Shown here in pieces: positions 19,965 through 29,362 of a stretch of 64,000 nt of DNA. A program made the position numbers and the translations under genes. Source of the DNA: Thiotrichaceae bacterium (GTDB lineage: Bacteria > Pseudomonadota > Gammaproteobacteria > Beggiatoales > Beggiatoaceae); NCBI GenBank assembly GCA_011391085.1, contig JAABRD010000013.1, forward strand, positions 37,881 through 101,880, written 5' to 3'. Under the pieces are notes generated by a model. That model ran no database searches, was not told the origin of the DNA, and worked only from the letters and a program-made list of their open reading frames with translations. The first letter of the stretch is position 1. Each line of letters starts with the position of its first letter.

Positions 19965-22625
19965 ATGAACATCCAAAACCGCATCAACATCTTCATGTTT
20001 ATCATGTTAACCCTACTGGTCGTCCCCATTGTCACCGTAGGCTACCTCATTATCAATGAAGTCACCTACCGACTGAATGAAGAAGGATTAACCAGGGAAC
20101 TGGATAACATCAACCTGAAAATTCGAGACGCCTATAAAGAGTTAGAATCGGCCGGCAAACTAGATGAACCTAACGAAGTGGTAACGGCCCAAAATCAGTT
20201 ACTCGAAAAGTTGCGTAACTACCGATTTGGTAAGACGGGTTACTTGTACATCCTCGACTCCCAATCACGGGTCGTCTTACATAAAGACCATCCCAGAGGT
20301 TACCTGTTCAAAGCCATCTTTGCCGACGAAATGCTGTTGCAAAACAAGGGCACGACTCAATATGTTCATCAAGGCAAACCGCAATTTTGTGTCTATCTGA
20401 CCTCTATTCAGTGGGACTGGCTACTGGCGTTAACCATCACGCAAGAAGAAATGTTGGGAGATCGACTCTCGTATGTCCAATTTGTTCTGATCTTCTGCGG
20501 ATTCATCTTCTTTTGTGTCCTCCTCTTGTCTTCCATGCTAACTAAAAGCACTAGCAAGAAAATTGAAGTCACGTTGTCTTATTTGAAACAGTTTGAAAGT
20601 GGCAACCTGGATGTACATATTCCTATTGTCAGCCATGACGAAATCAGCACGATTCAAGCTGGCATCAACTCGATGATAGCCAATGTTTCGGCCACTAAAC
20701 GTTCCATGTTGCATGAAATTGAACAACGCAAACGTATTGAGGAAGAATTACGTCATCAAGAAGAATTGTTGCGAAACGTCAATTTGGAATTGAACCAATT
20801 TAAAACCACCCTCGATATGACGCTTGACAGTGTCTTCATGTTTGATGCCCAAACATTCAAATTTTTCTATGTGAATCAAGGCGCCGTTCACCAATTAGGC
20901 TATTCTCAAAAAGCACTGTTACAGATGACGATTCAAGACCTCAATCCCCAATTCAGCCGAGAATTTCTCGCCCCCTTGATTTCCGGCACACAGCCGGCGT
21001 TGCGCATTGAAACGACCCATTTACATCAAGATCAAACCTTGGTGCAAGTGGAATCGTTTCTACAATATATTGTCCCATCTTCCAATCATGCCCTATTTGT
21101 GGAAATCGTGCGGGACATTACCGAACGTAAACAAGCGGAAACGAAATTGCAGCAAGCCAAGGAAACCGCGGAACAAGCACAACGGATTGCAGAATCTGCG
21201 AATCGGGCGAAAAGCACGTTTTTGGCGAATATGAGTCACGAGTTGCGCACTCCTCTCAACGGTATCCTTGGTTATACGCAAATTCTGAGACGTGATAAAA
21301 GCCTCTCGCCGAAACAATTGGAAGGGATTCAAATTATTCACCGCAGTGGAGAACACTTGTTGACGTTGATTAACGACGTGCTAGACTTATCTAAAATTGA
21401 AGCTGGTAAATTAGAACTGGTTCATTCCGATTTTCGCTTTCCTGACTTTCTGAAAAATATTGCTGACTTATTCAAAATGCAAGCGGATCAGAAGCATATT
21501 CAGTTCGTCTATGAAGTGATACCCACTCAAACGGGTGACAAACATGATGGCTTGCCCGTGGCGGTCCACGCCGATGAAAAGAGATTACGGCAAATTTTAT
21601 TAAATCTGTTAAGCAATGCGGTCAAATTTACCAAAGCCGGTCAAGTCAGATTGACAGTTCGGTATCATCAAGGGAAATGTTACTTTGTCGTGGAAGACAC
21701 CGGCACAGGCATTCCCAATGACCAATTAGAAGCGATTTTCTTACCGTTTCAACAAGCCAATACTCCAGGCACTCTCTATGTAGAAGGCACTGGATTAGGT
21801 CTGTCGATCAGTAAGAAACTGGTAGAATTGATGGGGGGGCAATTACACGTCAGTAGCACCCTGGGTAAAGGAAGCCGCTTTGGATTTGACATTGAATTAC
21901 CTGCGGTCAAAGGTTTTTCCGACCACACTTCTCCGCTATCGCCAAGCATTATTGGTTATCGTTCCAAAACGGGTCCCGACCCTCACACGTTTAACGTTTT
22001 AGTGGTCGATGATAAATGGGAAAACCGGGTAATTTTAATCAGTCTCCTGAGTGAACTGGGTTTTCATGTCACCGAAGCCACTCAAGGTATGGAAGCCCTG
22101 GAAATGGCTAAGAAACAGGTGCCAGACTTGATTATCACAGATTTAGTCATGCCCATCATGGATGGTTTTGAACTCGCCCGGGCCATTCGTAACGCCGAAG
22201 GTAGCTTAAAAGAAGTCGTTATGTTTGCCGCTTCTGCCAGTGTTTTTGAGTACCACCAAAACGAGAGTTTAAAAGCCGGTTGCAACGAGTTTATTGCCAA
22301 ACCCATTCGGACTGACATTTTGTTAAATTTGTTGCCCAAATATTTGCCGTTAGAATGGCTCCATGACACTGAATCGAAACCCTCTTCGGGCACGGGAACC
22401 ACCGCAGGAGAAGACGCTTCGGCCCCTTTCGTAGCGCCAGCTATTGAACAGGCGAAAGCCCTGTTAGATTTGATTATGCGCGGAAATATCAAGAAAATTT
22501 TGGAAAAAACCGATCAATTGGAAGAACAAAATGCGCTGTTAAGACCTTTTGCAGAAGAGGTTAGGAAAATGGCGAAGCGGTTTGAAGTGGCGAAGTTGAA
22601 GGAGTTTGTGAAACAGTATGTTTGA
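19965..22625 (+). CDS. Hybrid sensor histidine kinase: Cache-HAMP-PAS-HisKA-HATPase-receiver
   Basis: 886 residues from ATG 19965; an upstream GTG would add residues encoded by a repeat. Two membrane helices (about 8-30 and 180-205) enclose a periplasmic single-Cache sensor with GKTGYLYILDSQSRVVLHKD, a small-molecule binding module. A HAMP linker, a coiled coil and a PAS domain follow. The kinase core has H425 (MSHELRTPL), LLNLLSNAVKFT and GTGLGLSISKKL; the receiver has D726 (IITDLVMPIMDG). The transmitter and receiver closely resemble those of the kinase at 16181, indicating duplication with sensor exchange. No cognate DNA-binding regulator is adjacent. Confidence 0.9.
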   Translation: MNIQNRINIFMFIMLTLLVVPIVTVGYLIINEVTYRLNEEGLTRELDNINLKIRDAYKELESAGKLDEPNEVVTAQNQLLEKLRNYRFGKTGYLYILDSQSRVVLHKDHPRGYLFKAIFADEMLLQNKGTTQYVHQGKPQFCVYLTSIQWDWLLALTITQEEMLGDRLSYVQFVLIFCGFIFFCVLLLSSMLTKSTSKKIEVTLSYLKQFESGNLDVHIPIVSHDEISTIQAGINSMIANVSATKRSMLHEIEQRKRIEEELRHQEELLRNVNLELNQFKTTLDMTLDSVFMFDAQTFKFFYVNQGAVHQLGYSQKALLQMTIQDLNPQFSREFLAPLISGTQPALRIETTHLHQDQTLVQVESFLQYIVPSSNHALFVEIVRDITERKQAETKLQQAKETAEQAQRIAESANRAKSTFLANMSHELRTPLNGILGYTQILRRDKSLSPKQLEGIQIIHRSGEHLLTLINDVLDLSKIEAGKLELVHSDFRFPDFLKNIADLFKMQADQKHIQFVYEVIPTQTGDKHDGLPVAVHADEKRLRQILLNLLSNAVKFTKAGQVRLTVRYHQGKCYFVVEDTGTGIPNDQLEAIFLPFQQANTPGTLYVEGTGLGLSISKKLVELMGGQLHVSSTLGKGSRFGFDIELPAVKGFSDHTSPLSPSIIGYRSKTGPDPHTFNVLVVDDKWENRVILISLLSELGFHVTEATQGMEALEMAKKQVPDLIITDLVMPIMDGFELARAIRNAEGSLKEVVMFAASASVFEYHQNESLKAGCNEFIAKPIRTDILLNLLPKYLPLEWLHDTESKPSSGTGTTAGEDASAPFVAPAIEQAKALLDLIMRGNIKKILEKTDQLEEQNALLRPFAEEVRKMAKRFEVAKLKEFVKQYV

Positions 22626-22716
22626 AATGCCATTGTGGTTAAGGTAGGGTGGATTAAGCGTTAGCGTATCCACCATTACTGAAACTGGAATATATAGTAG
22701 TATTCCTTTTCTCTTG

Positions 22717-22803
22717 TACCCCCCCCAACCCCCCCGCACGCGGGGGGGAGTCATCCGCGCCGCGGGGGGAGTCACCCCCCCGTGTACGGGGGGCGGGGGG
22801 GGT
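22717..22803. repeat. GTACCCCCC-GGGGGGTAC palindromic block
   Basis: Arms GTACCCCCCCCAACC and GGGGGGGGGTAC with internal CGCACGCGGGGGGG units. It follows a half copy of the GGTGGATTAAGCG repeat (22644-22674) that begins about 20 bp after the kinase stop. Confidence 0.75.
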
Positions 22804-22833
22804 ACAAATGGATAGGAATATCACTATACTTGA

Positions 22834-22920
22834 TCGCAATAAGAACTATTACGCTCGTACATGTCCTTTGGAGCGCAATAAGAATTATTGCGCACGGTAG
22901 CACAATCATTCTTATTGTGC
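22834..22920. repeat. Cluster of GCAATAAGAATTATTGC palindromes
   Basis: Three successive GCAATAAGAA(C/T)TATT or CAATCATTCTTATTG units. The 22626-22997 gap holds only repeats of three families; the next gene's promoter, if any, must lie in the last 75 bp. Confidence 0.7.
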
Positions 22921-22997
22921 TACGGTAGGAATAAAACAGAAATTGTACAAAGAAGAATATTACTCTCACTAGAAAATTTAATTTGTGAATAACTACC

Positions 22998-23303
22998 ATG
23001 AATGTTTCTGCAACCCAATTTAGAATGAACTTTATTGAATACCTTGACACTGTTCAACAGTCTCCTGTCATTGTCGAAAAACACCATAAGCCAATAGCGG
23101 TGTTGATTTCTTATCAACTTTACGCTACCCTCAAGAAGAGTTGCACCCAAATGCGGGCCACCTCAAAAAGTGTTCAAACAGACTTAGCGGGTTATTTGGA
23201 AATGACTCTCATTCAACCTGTCGTCATCGAAACAAGACCGGGCGGACCTGTTGCGGTGATGATTTCTTATCAAGTCTATCAATCAGAACCTATTATCAAT
23301 TAA
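22998..23303 (+). CDS. Double Phd/YefM-like antitoxin-fold protein without toxin
   Basis: 101 residues that look like two antitoxin N-terminal domains in tandem. Unit 1 (about 1-48): MNVSATQFRMNFIEYLDTV, PVIVEKHHKPIAVLISYQLY. Unit 2 (about 55-97): TSKSVQTDLAGYLEMTL, PVVIETRPGGPVAVMISYQVY. Each has the IVExHxxPxAVLISYxxY strand-turn-helix pattern of Phd/YefM, which normally occurs once and is followed by a toxin-binding tail. Here the tail is missing and no toxin follows; the next gene is a lipid A acyltransferase. It may be a stand-alone DNA-binding regulator. Confidence 0.65.
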   Translation: MNVSATQFRMNFIEYLDTVQQSPVIVEKHHKPIAVLISYQLYATLKKSCTQMRATSKSVQTDLAGYLEMTLIQPVVIETRPGGPVAVMISYQVYQSEPIIN

Positions 23304-23309
23304 ATAACT

Positions 23310-23331
23310 GGACTAGAGGCTTTAGCCGGTG
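23310..23331 (+). repeat. Half copy of the GACTAGAGGCTTTAGCCGGTG repeat
   Basis: Matches one arm of the palindromes at 29613-29680 and 60211-60297. The first base pairs of the GTG start of the following gene are the last bases of the repeat. Confidence 0.75.
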
Positions 23332-24216
23332 CGCGAGTTATTCATCAAAAGTTTGCTACATTTTTTGGCAGCCTTACCTCTGCCTGTCACTCATACCATT
23401 GCCACTTGGCTAGGTCAATGGATAGCCAGACGTCCTGCGTTTCGTATCACTTCCGTCACTCAAACCAATATCCGTTTATGTTTTCCACACCTGTCAGAGG
23501 AGGCACAAACCGAATTGGTGACGCACAGTTTGATAGAGACTTGTAAAACGTTTAGTGAACTGGGTACCTTATGGTTAAGACCTCCTCAACAAGTGTTGAA
23601 GTTAGTGCGACACGTCAGTGGTGAAGAGTCTTTACAACACGCCCTGCAACAAGGTCAGGGGGTGATACTTCTGACGCCTCATCTAGGCGCGTGGGAAATG
23701 GCAGGATTATATGTCTCTTCTCATTATCCTCTCACGGCCCTGTATCGGCCACTTAAATTAGCTGGGTTACATGACTTGATTTATACTGCCCGTCAACGGG
23801 CGGGAGGACGGTTTATGCCGACTGACCAAACTGGAGTACGGGCACTTTATCAAGCGTTACGACGGGGTGACGTAGTGGGAATTTTACCGGATCAAGTCCC
23901 TAGTCAAGTGGGAACTGGCGTTTTTGCCCCATTTTTTGGCATACCAGCTTACACGATTGTCTTAGTCTCTCGGTTTGCCCAAAAAACTGGGTCTCCCGTA
24001 ATTTACACCTTTGCGGAACGATTGCCTAAAGGTCAAGGGTTTCATCTCTGCTTTTTACCGGCCCCAAAGGAGATTGCTTCGGAAAATCTGGCGGAGGCAG
24101 TGACAGCACTGAATCAAGGTATCGAACAATGTGTGCAAACTTGTCTAGCCCAATATCAGTGGAGTTATAAACGGTTCAAGGTGCGGCCGGCGGGGGAAGA
24201 GGAAGTTTATGAGTAA
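23329..24216 (+). CDS. Kdo2-lipid A acyltransferase family protein (LpxL/HtrB-like)
   Basis: 295 residues, usual family length. It adds a secondary acyl chain to the lipid A precursor at the cytoplasmic face of the inner membrane. The catalytic HxxxxE is seen in TPHLGAWEMAG; further conserved blocks are FMPTDQTGVRALYQALRRGD, ILPDQVP and GVFAPFFGIPA. The N-terminal hydrophobic helix is ELFIKSLLHFLAALPLP. The start is GTG inside a repeat arm; the next in-frame alternatives are TTG codons within the helix, so the GTG is the best available start. No ribosome binding site is visible. Whether it is LpxL or LpxM cannot be decided. Confidence 0.88.
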   Translation: MRELFIKSLLHFLAALPLPVTHTIATWLGQWIARRPAFRITSVTQTNIRLCFPHLSEEAQTELVTHSLIETCKTFSELGTLWLRPPQQVLKLVRHVSGEESLQHALQQGQGVILLTPHLGAWEMAGLYVSSHYPLTALYRPLKLAGLHDLIYTARQRAGGRFMPTDQTGVRALYQALRRGDVVGILPDQVPSQVGTGVFAPFFGIPAYTIVLVSRFAQKTGSPVIYTFAERLPKGQGFHLCFLPAPKEIASENLAEAVTALNQGIEQCVQTCLAQYQWSYKRFKVRPAGEEEVYE

Positions 24217-24288
24217 TGGGTAGTGAGGCAACGAGGGTAGTTTTTGGTAGAGGAATTTCACTCAAGAACTAACCATATCCACTCTCAT

Positions 24289-25356
24289 CTATCCCCCATT
24301 CTGCCCCCGATGCCGCAACGCATGATCCATTAAGACCAATGCCAACATCGCTTCTGCAATCGGAGTAGCGCGAATCCCAACACAAGGGTCATGGCGTCCT
24401 GTGGTTATCACTTCTACAGGTTGTCCATGTCTGTCAATGCTACGTCCTGGCAATCGTAAACTGGAGGTGGGTTTCAAGGCGATGCTGGCAATGAGGTCTT
24501 GACCTGTGGAAATGCCTCCTAAAATGCCGCCAGCATGATTGCTTAAAAAGCCTTCTGGCGTCATTTCGTCACGATGTTGCGTTCCCTTCTGTTCGACTAC
24601 GGCAAAACCATCGCCGATTTCGACGGCTTTCACTGCGTTGATACTCATCAAGGCATGGGCAATCTCGGCATCGAGTCGGTCAAAAATCGGTTCTCCCCAA
24701 CCGACAGGGACGTGTTGGGCGATGATGGTAACACGTGCCCCAATCGAATTTCCTTCTTTACGCAAAGCATCCAGATACTCTTCCAGTTCTGGTACTTTGG
24801 TGGCGTCTGGACAGAAAAAGGAATTTCGATTAATCTCCTCCCAATCAAACTGTTCTGGCGTGATGTGAATCGGTCCCAATTGGGCTAGATAACCCCGTAT
24901 CTGCACCCCATATTTTTCTTTGAGATACTTTTTCGCAATTGCCCCCGCGGCCACTCGAATGGCCGTCTCTCGTGCCGAGGACCGGCCACCGCCACGATAG
25001 TCGCGGTGTCCATATTTTTTCTGATAAGTATAGTCAGCATGACCTGGGCGAAATTGGTCTTTGATTTTGTCATAATCTTTAGACCGTTGGTCGGTATTTT
25101 CTATCAACAATCCAATGGGGCAACCTGTGGTTTTTCCCTCAAATACGCCTGATAGAATGGTGACCTTATCTTCTTCACGACGTTGCGTGGTATGCCGAGA
25201 GGTGCCGGGTTTGCGACGGTCTAAGTCAACTTGTAAATCTTCGGCATTCAATTCCAAACCAGGTGGACAACCGTCGACAATTCCGCCAATGGCAGGGCCA
25301 TGACTTTCTCCAAAGGTGGTTACGGTAAAATTTTTTCCAAAAGTGTTTCCGGACAT
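24289..25356 (-). CDS. aroC: Chorismate synthase
   Basis: 355 residues, standard length. Converts 5-enolpyruvylshikimate-3-phosphate to chorismate with reduced FMN, the last step of the shikimate pathway. Signature blocks are all present: [18 protein letters not shown] near the N-terminus, [38 protein letters not shown] in the middle, and [18 protein letters not shown] near the C-terminus. It is transcribed alone towards the acyltransferase gene. A TATACAT on the minus strand about 20 bp upstream of the ATG could be its -10 box. Confidence 0.97.
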   Translation of the reverse strand: MSGNTFGKNFTVTTFGESHGPAIGGIVDGCPPGLELNAEDLQVDLDRRKPGTSRHTTQRREEDKVTILSGVFEGKTTGCPIGLLIENTDQRSKDYDKIKDQFRPGHADYTYQKKYGHRDYRGGGRSSARETAIRVAAGAIAKKYLKEKYGVQIRGYLAQLGPIHITPEQFDWEEINRNSFFCPDATKVPELEEYLDALRKEGNSIGARVTIIAQHVPVGWGEPIFDRLDAEIAHALMSINAVKAVEIGDGFAVVEQKGTQHRDEMTPEGFLSNHAGGILGGISTGQDLIASIALKPTSSLRLPGRSIDRHGQPVEVITTGRHDPCVGIRATPIAEAMLALVLMDHALRHRGQNGG

Positions 25357-25758
25357 GTTTTTTTATGATGTGTCATGTATAATGCAATGGATAACCTGAA
25401 TGTACGGTGCAATTTTGAATTAAGGAGAGAGGTAGGTGAAATTTCTCTATCGATTCACTTAATTCATATCACTTACCATAATTATAATTGACGGCGGGCA
25501 AAAAAAACCCTGGATTCATCACTAGATTTTTCGCTAGGAGAGGAATTGCCCAGGGACTGCTACTCTGATAATGGTATCTCAGGTTGAAAAATGCAAGTAG
25601 AGTTCACTGAAAAAATCTTGAGTATCCTTTCAAATGAGAGATTATTTGGTTATCCTTTCATCACCGGCTGACATCTTTACTTCAACGTTCTTTAACTAAT
25701 GGAAACGCCGTTTTTTCCCAAAACAAGGTTTATCAACAACTTTAGTTTATCAATACCC
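25357..25758. other. Gene-free divergent region between aroC and the ATPase gene
   Basis: 402 bp, AT-rich, free of the window's named repeat families. It contains a TATAAT on the plus strand at 25378-25383, and a loose stem made by CCCTGGATTC and GAATTGCCCAGGG around 25510-25556. It probably carries promoters for both flanking genes. The alternative ATG at 25699 for the ATPase lies within it. Confidence 0.45.
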
Positions 25759-26826
25759 ATGAAACTACATTCTCTTAAAATTGACAATTTCCGTGCCATT
25801 GACCACCTAGAATTAGACTTTACTGACAGCCTCTCTCGACCCCGACCAGTTACTTTAATTGTGGGGCCCAACGGGAGTGGCAAAACGTCAATTTTGGATG
25901 CCGTTTCGGTAGTGGTCCGGACTTTAGAAAATCCATATCAACCTCGTTTAAGAGAAGGTTTAGAATGGTCCGCCGCACAATTAGTTCGTGGTAGTGGTAC
26001 CCAGACACAAATAGAATTTGAGTATTCCATAGAAGAAGAGGAGGCTAAAGCTATCAATGATATTTACCAAAAGTTGGGTTACACGATACCCTTTAAATTA
26101 TCTGAAGGTGAACTGATTCCTTTACCACCTCTTAAAAATTCGGCAACAGTTACGTGGCAATATCCTCATTTTAACGAGGCCACTGAGAAACTTTACCATA
26201 TTTCCACTTCTCCTCAAGATTCTGCACACGTATTGGGGGCCAGGGGAAAAGTTGCACAGGGTGTTAATAACAAAAATTCCGTTCCACAGAATCAATTTGA
26301 ACAGGTGGGTGGGATATGTTATTTGGATCAACGACATTCACTGCGGTTGGCCAAAAGTTTTTCTAAAGAGAAAGAGGAAGATGATGTGTTATCCTGGTTG
26401 GATGTTTTCTATCGTAAACATCTCTATTGGAAAAATGAAAAGTATGGAGAATCTCGCTGGGGCAAAATTCAAAGATTATTTGATCAAATTTGTCACCCGG
26501 CACAGTTAATTGGATTAGAATCTGGGCCCGACATAGATACTTTAATTCTCAAAAGGGATGGTGTTGAATATGATCTCTTGCAAATGAGTTCGGGTGAACA
26601 TCAGATTTTAAGAGTCTTGATAGCCCTGGCTATGGAAGGGGCGGTTAATTCCATCGTCTTGATTGATGAAGTGGAGTCGCATTTATATCCCGTTTGGCAA
26701 AGAAAACTGGTTCAAGCCTTACGAAAAGATGATTCTAATAACCAGTACATTTTTACGACCCATTCGCCTTATGTGATAGAATCGTTTTTTACCGATGAAA
26801 TCATAGAGTTAGGCGACTTGACTTAG
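25759..26826 (+). CDS. ABC-type/OLD-like AAA ATPase of a two-gene ATPase-TOPRIM system
   Basis: 355 residues from ATG 25759 (MKLHSLKIDNFRAID is the typical family start; ATG 25699 would add 20 atypical residues). Walker A GPNGSGKT at 36-43, signature MSSGEHQ at 276-282, Walker B VLIDEVE at 300-306, and the H-loop TTHS at 333-336. This is the layout of SMC/OLD-type ATPases. The downstream gene encodes a DUF4435/TOPRIM-like protein, the pairing found in PARIS (AriA-AriB) and related anti-phage systems. The stop lies within the partner's ribosome binding site, so expression is coupled. Subfamily unproven. Confidence 0.8.
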   Translation: MKLHSLKIDNFRAIDHLELDFTDSLSRPRPVTLIVGPNGSGKTSILDAVSVVVRTLENPYQPRLREGLEWSAAQLVRGSGTQTQIEFEYSIEEEEAKAINDIYQKLGYTIPFKLSEGELIPLPPLKNSATVTWQYPHFNEATEKLYHISTSPQDSAHVLGARGKVAQGVNNKNSVPQNQFEQVGGICYLDQRHSLRLAKSFSKEKEEDDVLSWLDVFYRKHLYWKNEKYGESRWGKIQRLFDQICHPAQLIGLESGPDIDTLILKRDGVEYDLLQMSSGEHQILRVLIALAMEGAVNSIVLIDEVESHLYPVWQRKLVQALRKDDSNNQYIFTTHSPYVIESFFTDEIIELGDLT

Positions 26827-26838
26827 GAGGGTGTGGCG

Positions 26839-27789
26839 ATGCAACAATCAAAGCAACAATCAGAAGCCCGACTTTATAAGGACCTGCTTTATATTTTAAT
26901 AGAGGGGACACCTGAGAGTCCTGAAAAGGCTTTCTTTGTGCAAGCAATAAGCGAAATTTGGGAACGCCAACACTTAAATTTGCGACCTGAAATTGTCGAG
27001 GTAGGTGGTTCTTCAGAATTTAGGGCGTTTGCCAAAGTTGGTTATCGTCTCTCTCAAATTCATCAAACTGTACCAGTATTGGCAATATTCGACAGTGATT
27101 ATAGAACCGACCTTGATAAGAAGCAAAAGGATAATTCCAGTTTGATTGAGAAGCGGTTGCCCAAAATTTTGTACTGGCCCAGACATGAGTGGGAAAACTA
27201 TTTGCTAGAAGAAACGAAATGGTTAGCTGATTGGGTGAATCAAATCCCTTCCAAATCTCATAATGGTCGCTTTTATAAAACCTCTCCTACCGTGGTTGAC
27301 TATCAACAATTGGATGACTTTTTGTTAAACTATTTTCGTCAATTGCTTCGGACAGAATATTGGGAATGTCTCAAGTTTAATTTGGTACGGCAAGTTGACA
27401 AATATCCTTCCGTGGTAAAACCCGGAGATTTTGACACCACCAAAAATATTAGTGAAATAAAGCAATGGTTTGAGAATCAGGCCAATCAATTAAAAGGGGA
27501 GGTGACATTCAAAGCAAAACTTCCTACTTTGTTTGATGACATTATGCAAGAATTGCCTTGGCAACATTGGTTAACGTCATCTAAACTGGTGGATTTACCA
27601 TTGGCCAAACAACGTTTTCGTGGCAAAGAAGCATTTGAGGCACTTTGTGAATTTTTGAAAAAGGAATTTGGGATTCACAACCTTAAAAAAGATTCCTTAA
27701 CCAAGGATCTCCTGAGACATTTGGCAGGCAAAGTTGATTCTGCTATCTTTCAGGATTTGCAGAATTTATTACTACTAGAATTACGGTAA
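26839..27789 (+). CDS. DUF4435/TOPRIM-like protein, effector partner of the ATPase
   Basis: 316 residues. ATG 26839 is 8 nt from AGGAGG (26825-26830); the GTG at 26833 is too close. ILIEGTPESPEKAF near residue 20 and VLAIFDSDYR near residue 90 give the acidic positions of a TOPRIM-like fold, and WPRHEWENYLLEE corresponds to the R-x-x-x-E-N-Y-L motif of DUF4435. AriB of PARIS belongs to this group and acts as a toxic nuclease once released from its ATPase. The C-terminal 150 residues are helical and not recognised. Nuclease function is inferred. Confidence 0.65.
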   Translation: MQQSKQQSEARLYKDLLYILIEGTPESPEKAFFVQAISEIWERQHLNLRPEIVEVGGSSEFRAFAKVGYRLSQIHQTVPVLAIFDSDYRTDLDKKQKDNSSLIEKRLPKILYWPRHEWENYLLEETKWLADWVNQIPSKSHNGRFYKTSPTVVDYQQLDDFLLNYFRQLLRTEYWECLKFNLVRQVDKYPSVVKPGDFDTTKNISEIKQWFENQANQLKGEVTFKAKLPTLFDDIMQELPWQHWLTSSKLVDLPLAKQRFRGKEAFEALCEFLKKEFGIHNLKKDSLTKDLLRHLAGKVDSAIFQDLQNLLLLELR

Positions 27790-27915
27790 GCCACAAAGTT
27801 TTGGGAACTTGCGTGGAACATTCCCGAAACAGTGACACCGTAATTTTAGATGAAATGATACCACCTACATTTTACATTTCATCTCTATCAACTTTCATTG
27901 AATCACAGGCAATCT

Positions 27916-28356
27916 ATGTTCTTATGGCTAAAAGCCCTTCACATTATCTTCATGGTCACTTGGTTTGCGGGACTGTTTTACCTCCCCCGCTTATTTGTCT
28001 ATCATGCCATGACCACCGACCCGATTAGCAATGAACGTTTCAAAGTCATGGAACGGAAATTGTATTATGGAATTACCACCCCCGGCGGTATTATTACCGT
28101 ATTTTTTGGACTATGGTTGCTGTTCGCCTACTGGTGGCAACCCCTATTGGCGGCCCAAAGTGGTAGCCTTTGGTTACATGTTAAACTCACTTTAGTTACC
28201 ATTTTAATTGGCTATCATATCTATTGTGGAAAAATTCTGTTAGACTTTAAACATGACCGTAATCATCACTCCCACGTCTTCTATCGCTGGTTCAACGAAT
28301 TTCCAGTGTTGATTCTCATCGGAGTGGTTATTCTGGCTTATGTTAAACCGTTTTAA
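27916..28356 (+). CDS. hemJ: Protoporphyrinogen IX oxidase HemJ
   Basis: 146 residues from ATG 27916; the longer frame from TTG 27898 adds six unlikely residues. Four membrane helices. The N-terminal LKALHIIFMVTWFAGLFYLPRLFVYHA contains the conserved histidine of the HemJ family and its W-F-A-G-L-F-Y-L-P-R signature. Other conserved parts are TPGGIIT, SLWLHVKL and RWFNEFPVLIL. HemJ oxidises protoporphyrinogen IX to protoporphyrin IX in haem synthesis. An ACCTGACAGGTCT palindrome follows the stop by 22 bp. Confidence 0.93.
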   Translation: MFLWLKALHIIFMVTWFAGLFYLPRLFVYHAMTTDPISNERFKVMERKLYYGITTPGGIITVFFGLWLLFAYWWQPLLAAQSGSLWLHVKLTLVTILIGYHIYCGKILLDFKHDRNHHSHVFYRWFNEFPVLILIGVVILAYVKPF

Positions 28357-28378
28357 TATTTTCGAGAGGATTATGGTC

Positions 28379-28411
28379 AAACCTGACAGGTCTTTGAGAC
28401 CTGTCAGGTTT
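28379..28411 (+). terminator. Hairpin of the ACCTGACAGGTCT family between hemJ and dapA
   Basis: AAACCTGACAGGTCT and its complement around TTGA. It probably separates hemJ from the dapA transcript. Confidence 0.5.
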
Positions 28412-28459
28412 CATCATGATTTTTGCATCCCCCATTTTCAATTTTGGAGTCATAAATAA

Positions 28460-29335
28460 ATGTTTCAAGGCAGTATCGTGGCGATTGTCACACCCATGTT
28501 TGAAGACGGTCGCGTCGATGAACCGTCATTACGTCGTCTCGTGGACCATCACATTCAACAACAAACCGACGCCATTGTGGCCGTCGGCACCACAGGCGAA
28601 TCTGCAACCCTTAACCATGATGAACATTGCGAAGTGATTCGCATCGTCGTGGAACAAGCCGCCAAACGGGTCCCTGTCATTGGCGGCACGGGTTCTAATT
28701 CCACCGCTGAAGCCATTGACTACACCCGTTGCGCCCAACAGGCAGGGGCCGATGCGTGCTTATTAGTCACCCCTTACTATAATAAACCGACTCAAGAAGG
28801 CTTATATCGCCATTACCAAAAAATCGCCGAAACCGTTGCTATTCCACAGATTCTTTACAATGTGCCAGGGCGAACCGCGTGTGATATGTTACCTGCCACC
28901 GTCAAACGTCTGGCCCAAATCGATAACATTGTGGGTATCAAAGAAGCCGTAGGAGACCACCAACGGATTCGCGAATTGGTAGCCCTAGCCAGTGATAAAT
29001 TCGCCATTTACAGTGGTGACGATGCCACCGCGATGGAACTGATACTCATGGGCGGCAAGGGGACCATTTCCGTCACCGCCAATGTTGCCCCCAAAGCAAT
29101 GCACGAAATGTGTATGCTGGCACTCAAAGGAGATCGGGCCGGCGCAGAAGCTATCAATCAACGGCTGATGGGTCTTCATAAACAACTGTTCATTGAACCC
29201 AATCCGATTCCCGTCAAATGGGCCGTACATACCCAAGGCTTGATTCCCCATGGCATTCGCCTCCCGCTTCTCCCCTTGTCAAACTCTTGTCAAGAAGCTG
29301 TGCGACAAGCCATGCAACAAGCCCAAGTCATTTAA
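28460..29335 (+). CDS. dapA: 4-hydroxy-tetrahydrodipicolinate synthase
   Basis: 291 residues, standard length. Condenses pyruvate with aspartate semialdehyde at the start of the lysine/diaminopimelate branch. Motifs: GTTGESATLNHDEH near residue 43, the catalytic Tyr in YNVPGRTACDM and the Schiff-base Lys in GIKEAVGD. TTGGAG lies 10 nt before the ATG. It is followed by two BamC-like lipoprotein genes, matching the dapA-bamC order of gammaproteobacteria. Confidence 0.97.
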   Translation: MFQGSIVAIVTPMFEDGRVDEPSLRRLVDHHIQQQTDAIVAVGTTGESATLNHDEHCEVIRIVVEQAAKRVPVIGGTGSNSTAEAIDYTRCAQQAGADACLLVTPYYNKPTQEGLYRHYQKIAETVAIPQILYNVPGRTACDMLPATVKRLAQIDNIVGIKEAVGDHQRIRELVALASDKFAIYSGDDATAMELILMGGKGTISVTANVAPKAMHEMCMLALKGDRAGAEAINQRLMGLHKQLFIEPNPIPVKWAVHTQGLIPHGIRLPLLPLSNSCQEAVRQAMQQAQVI

Positions 29336-29362
29336 ACCACAACACGGTAGGAAGGAAACATT

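Noticed and set aside
24216..24241. GGGTAGTGAGGCAACGAGGGTAG, like one MITE end
   Set aside because: Several mismatches to the terminus and no matching right end nearby; perhaps a relic, not called.
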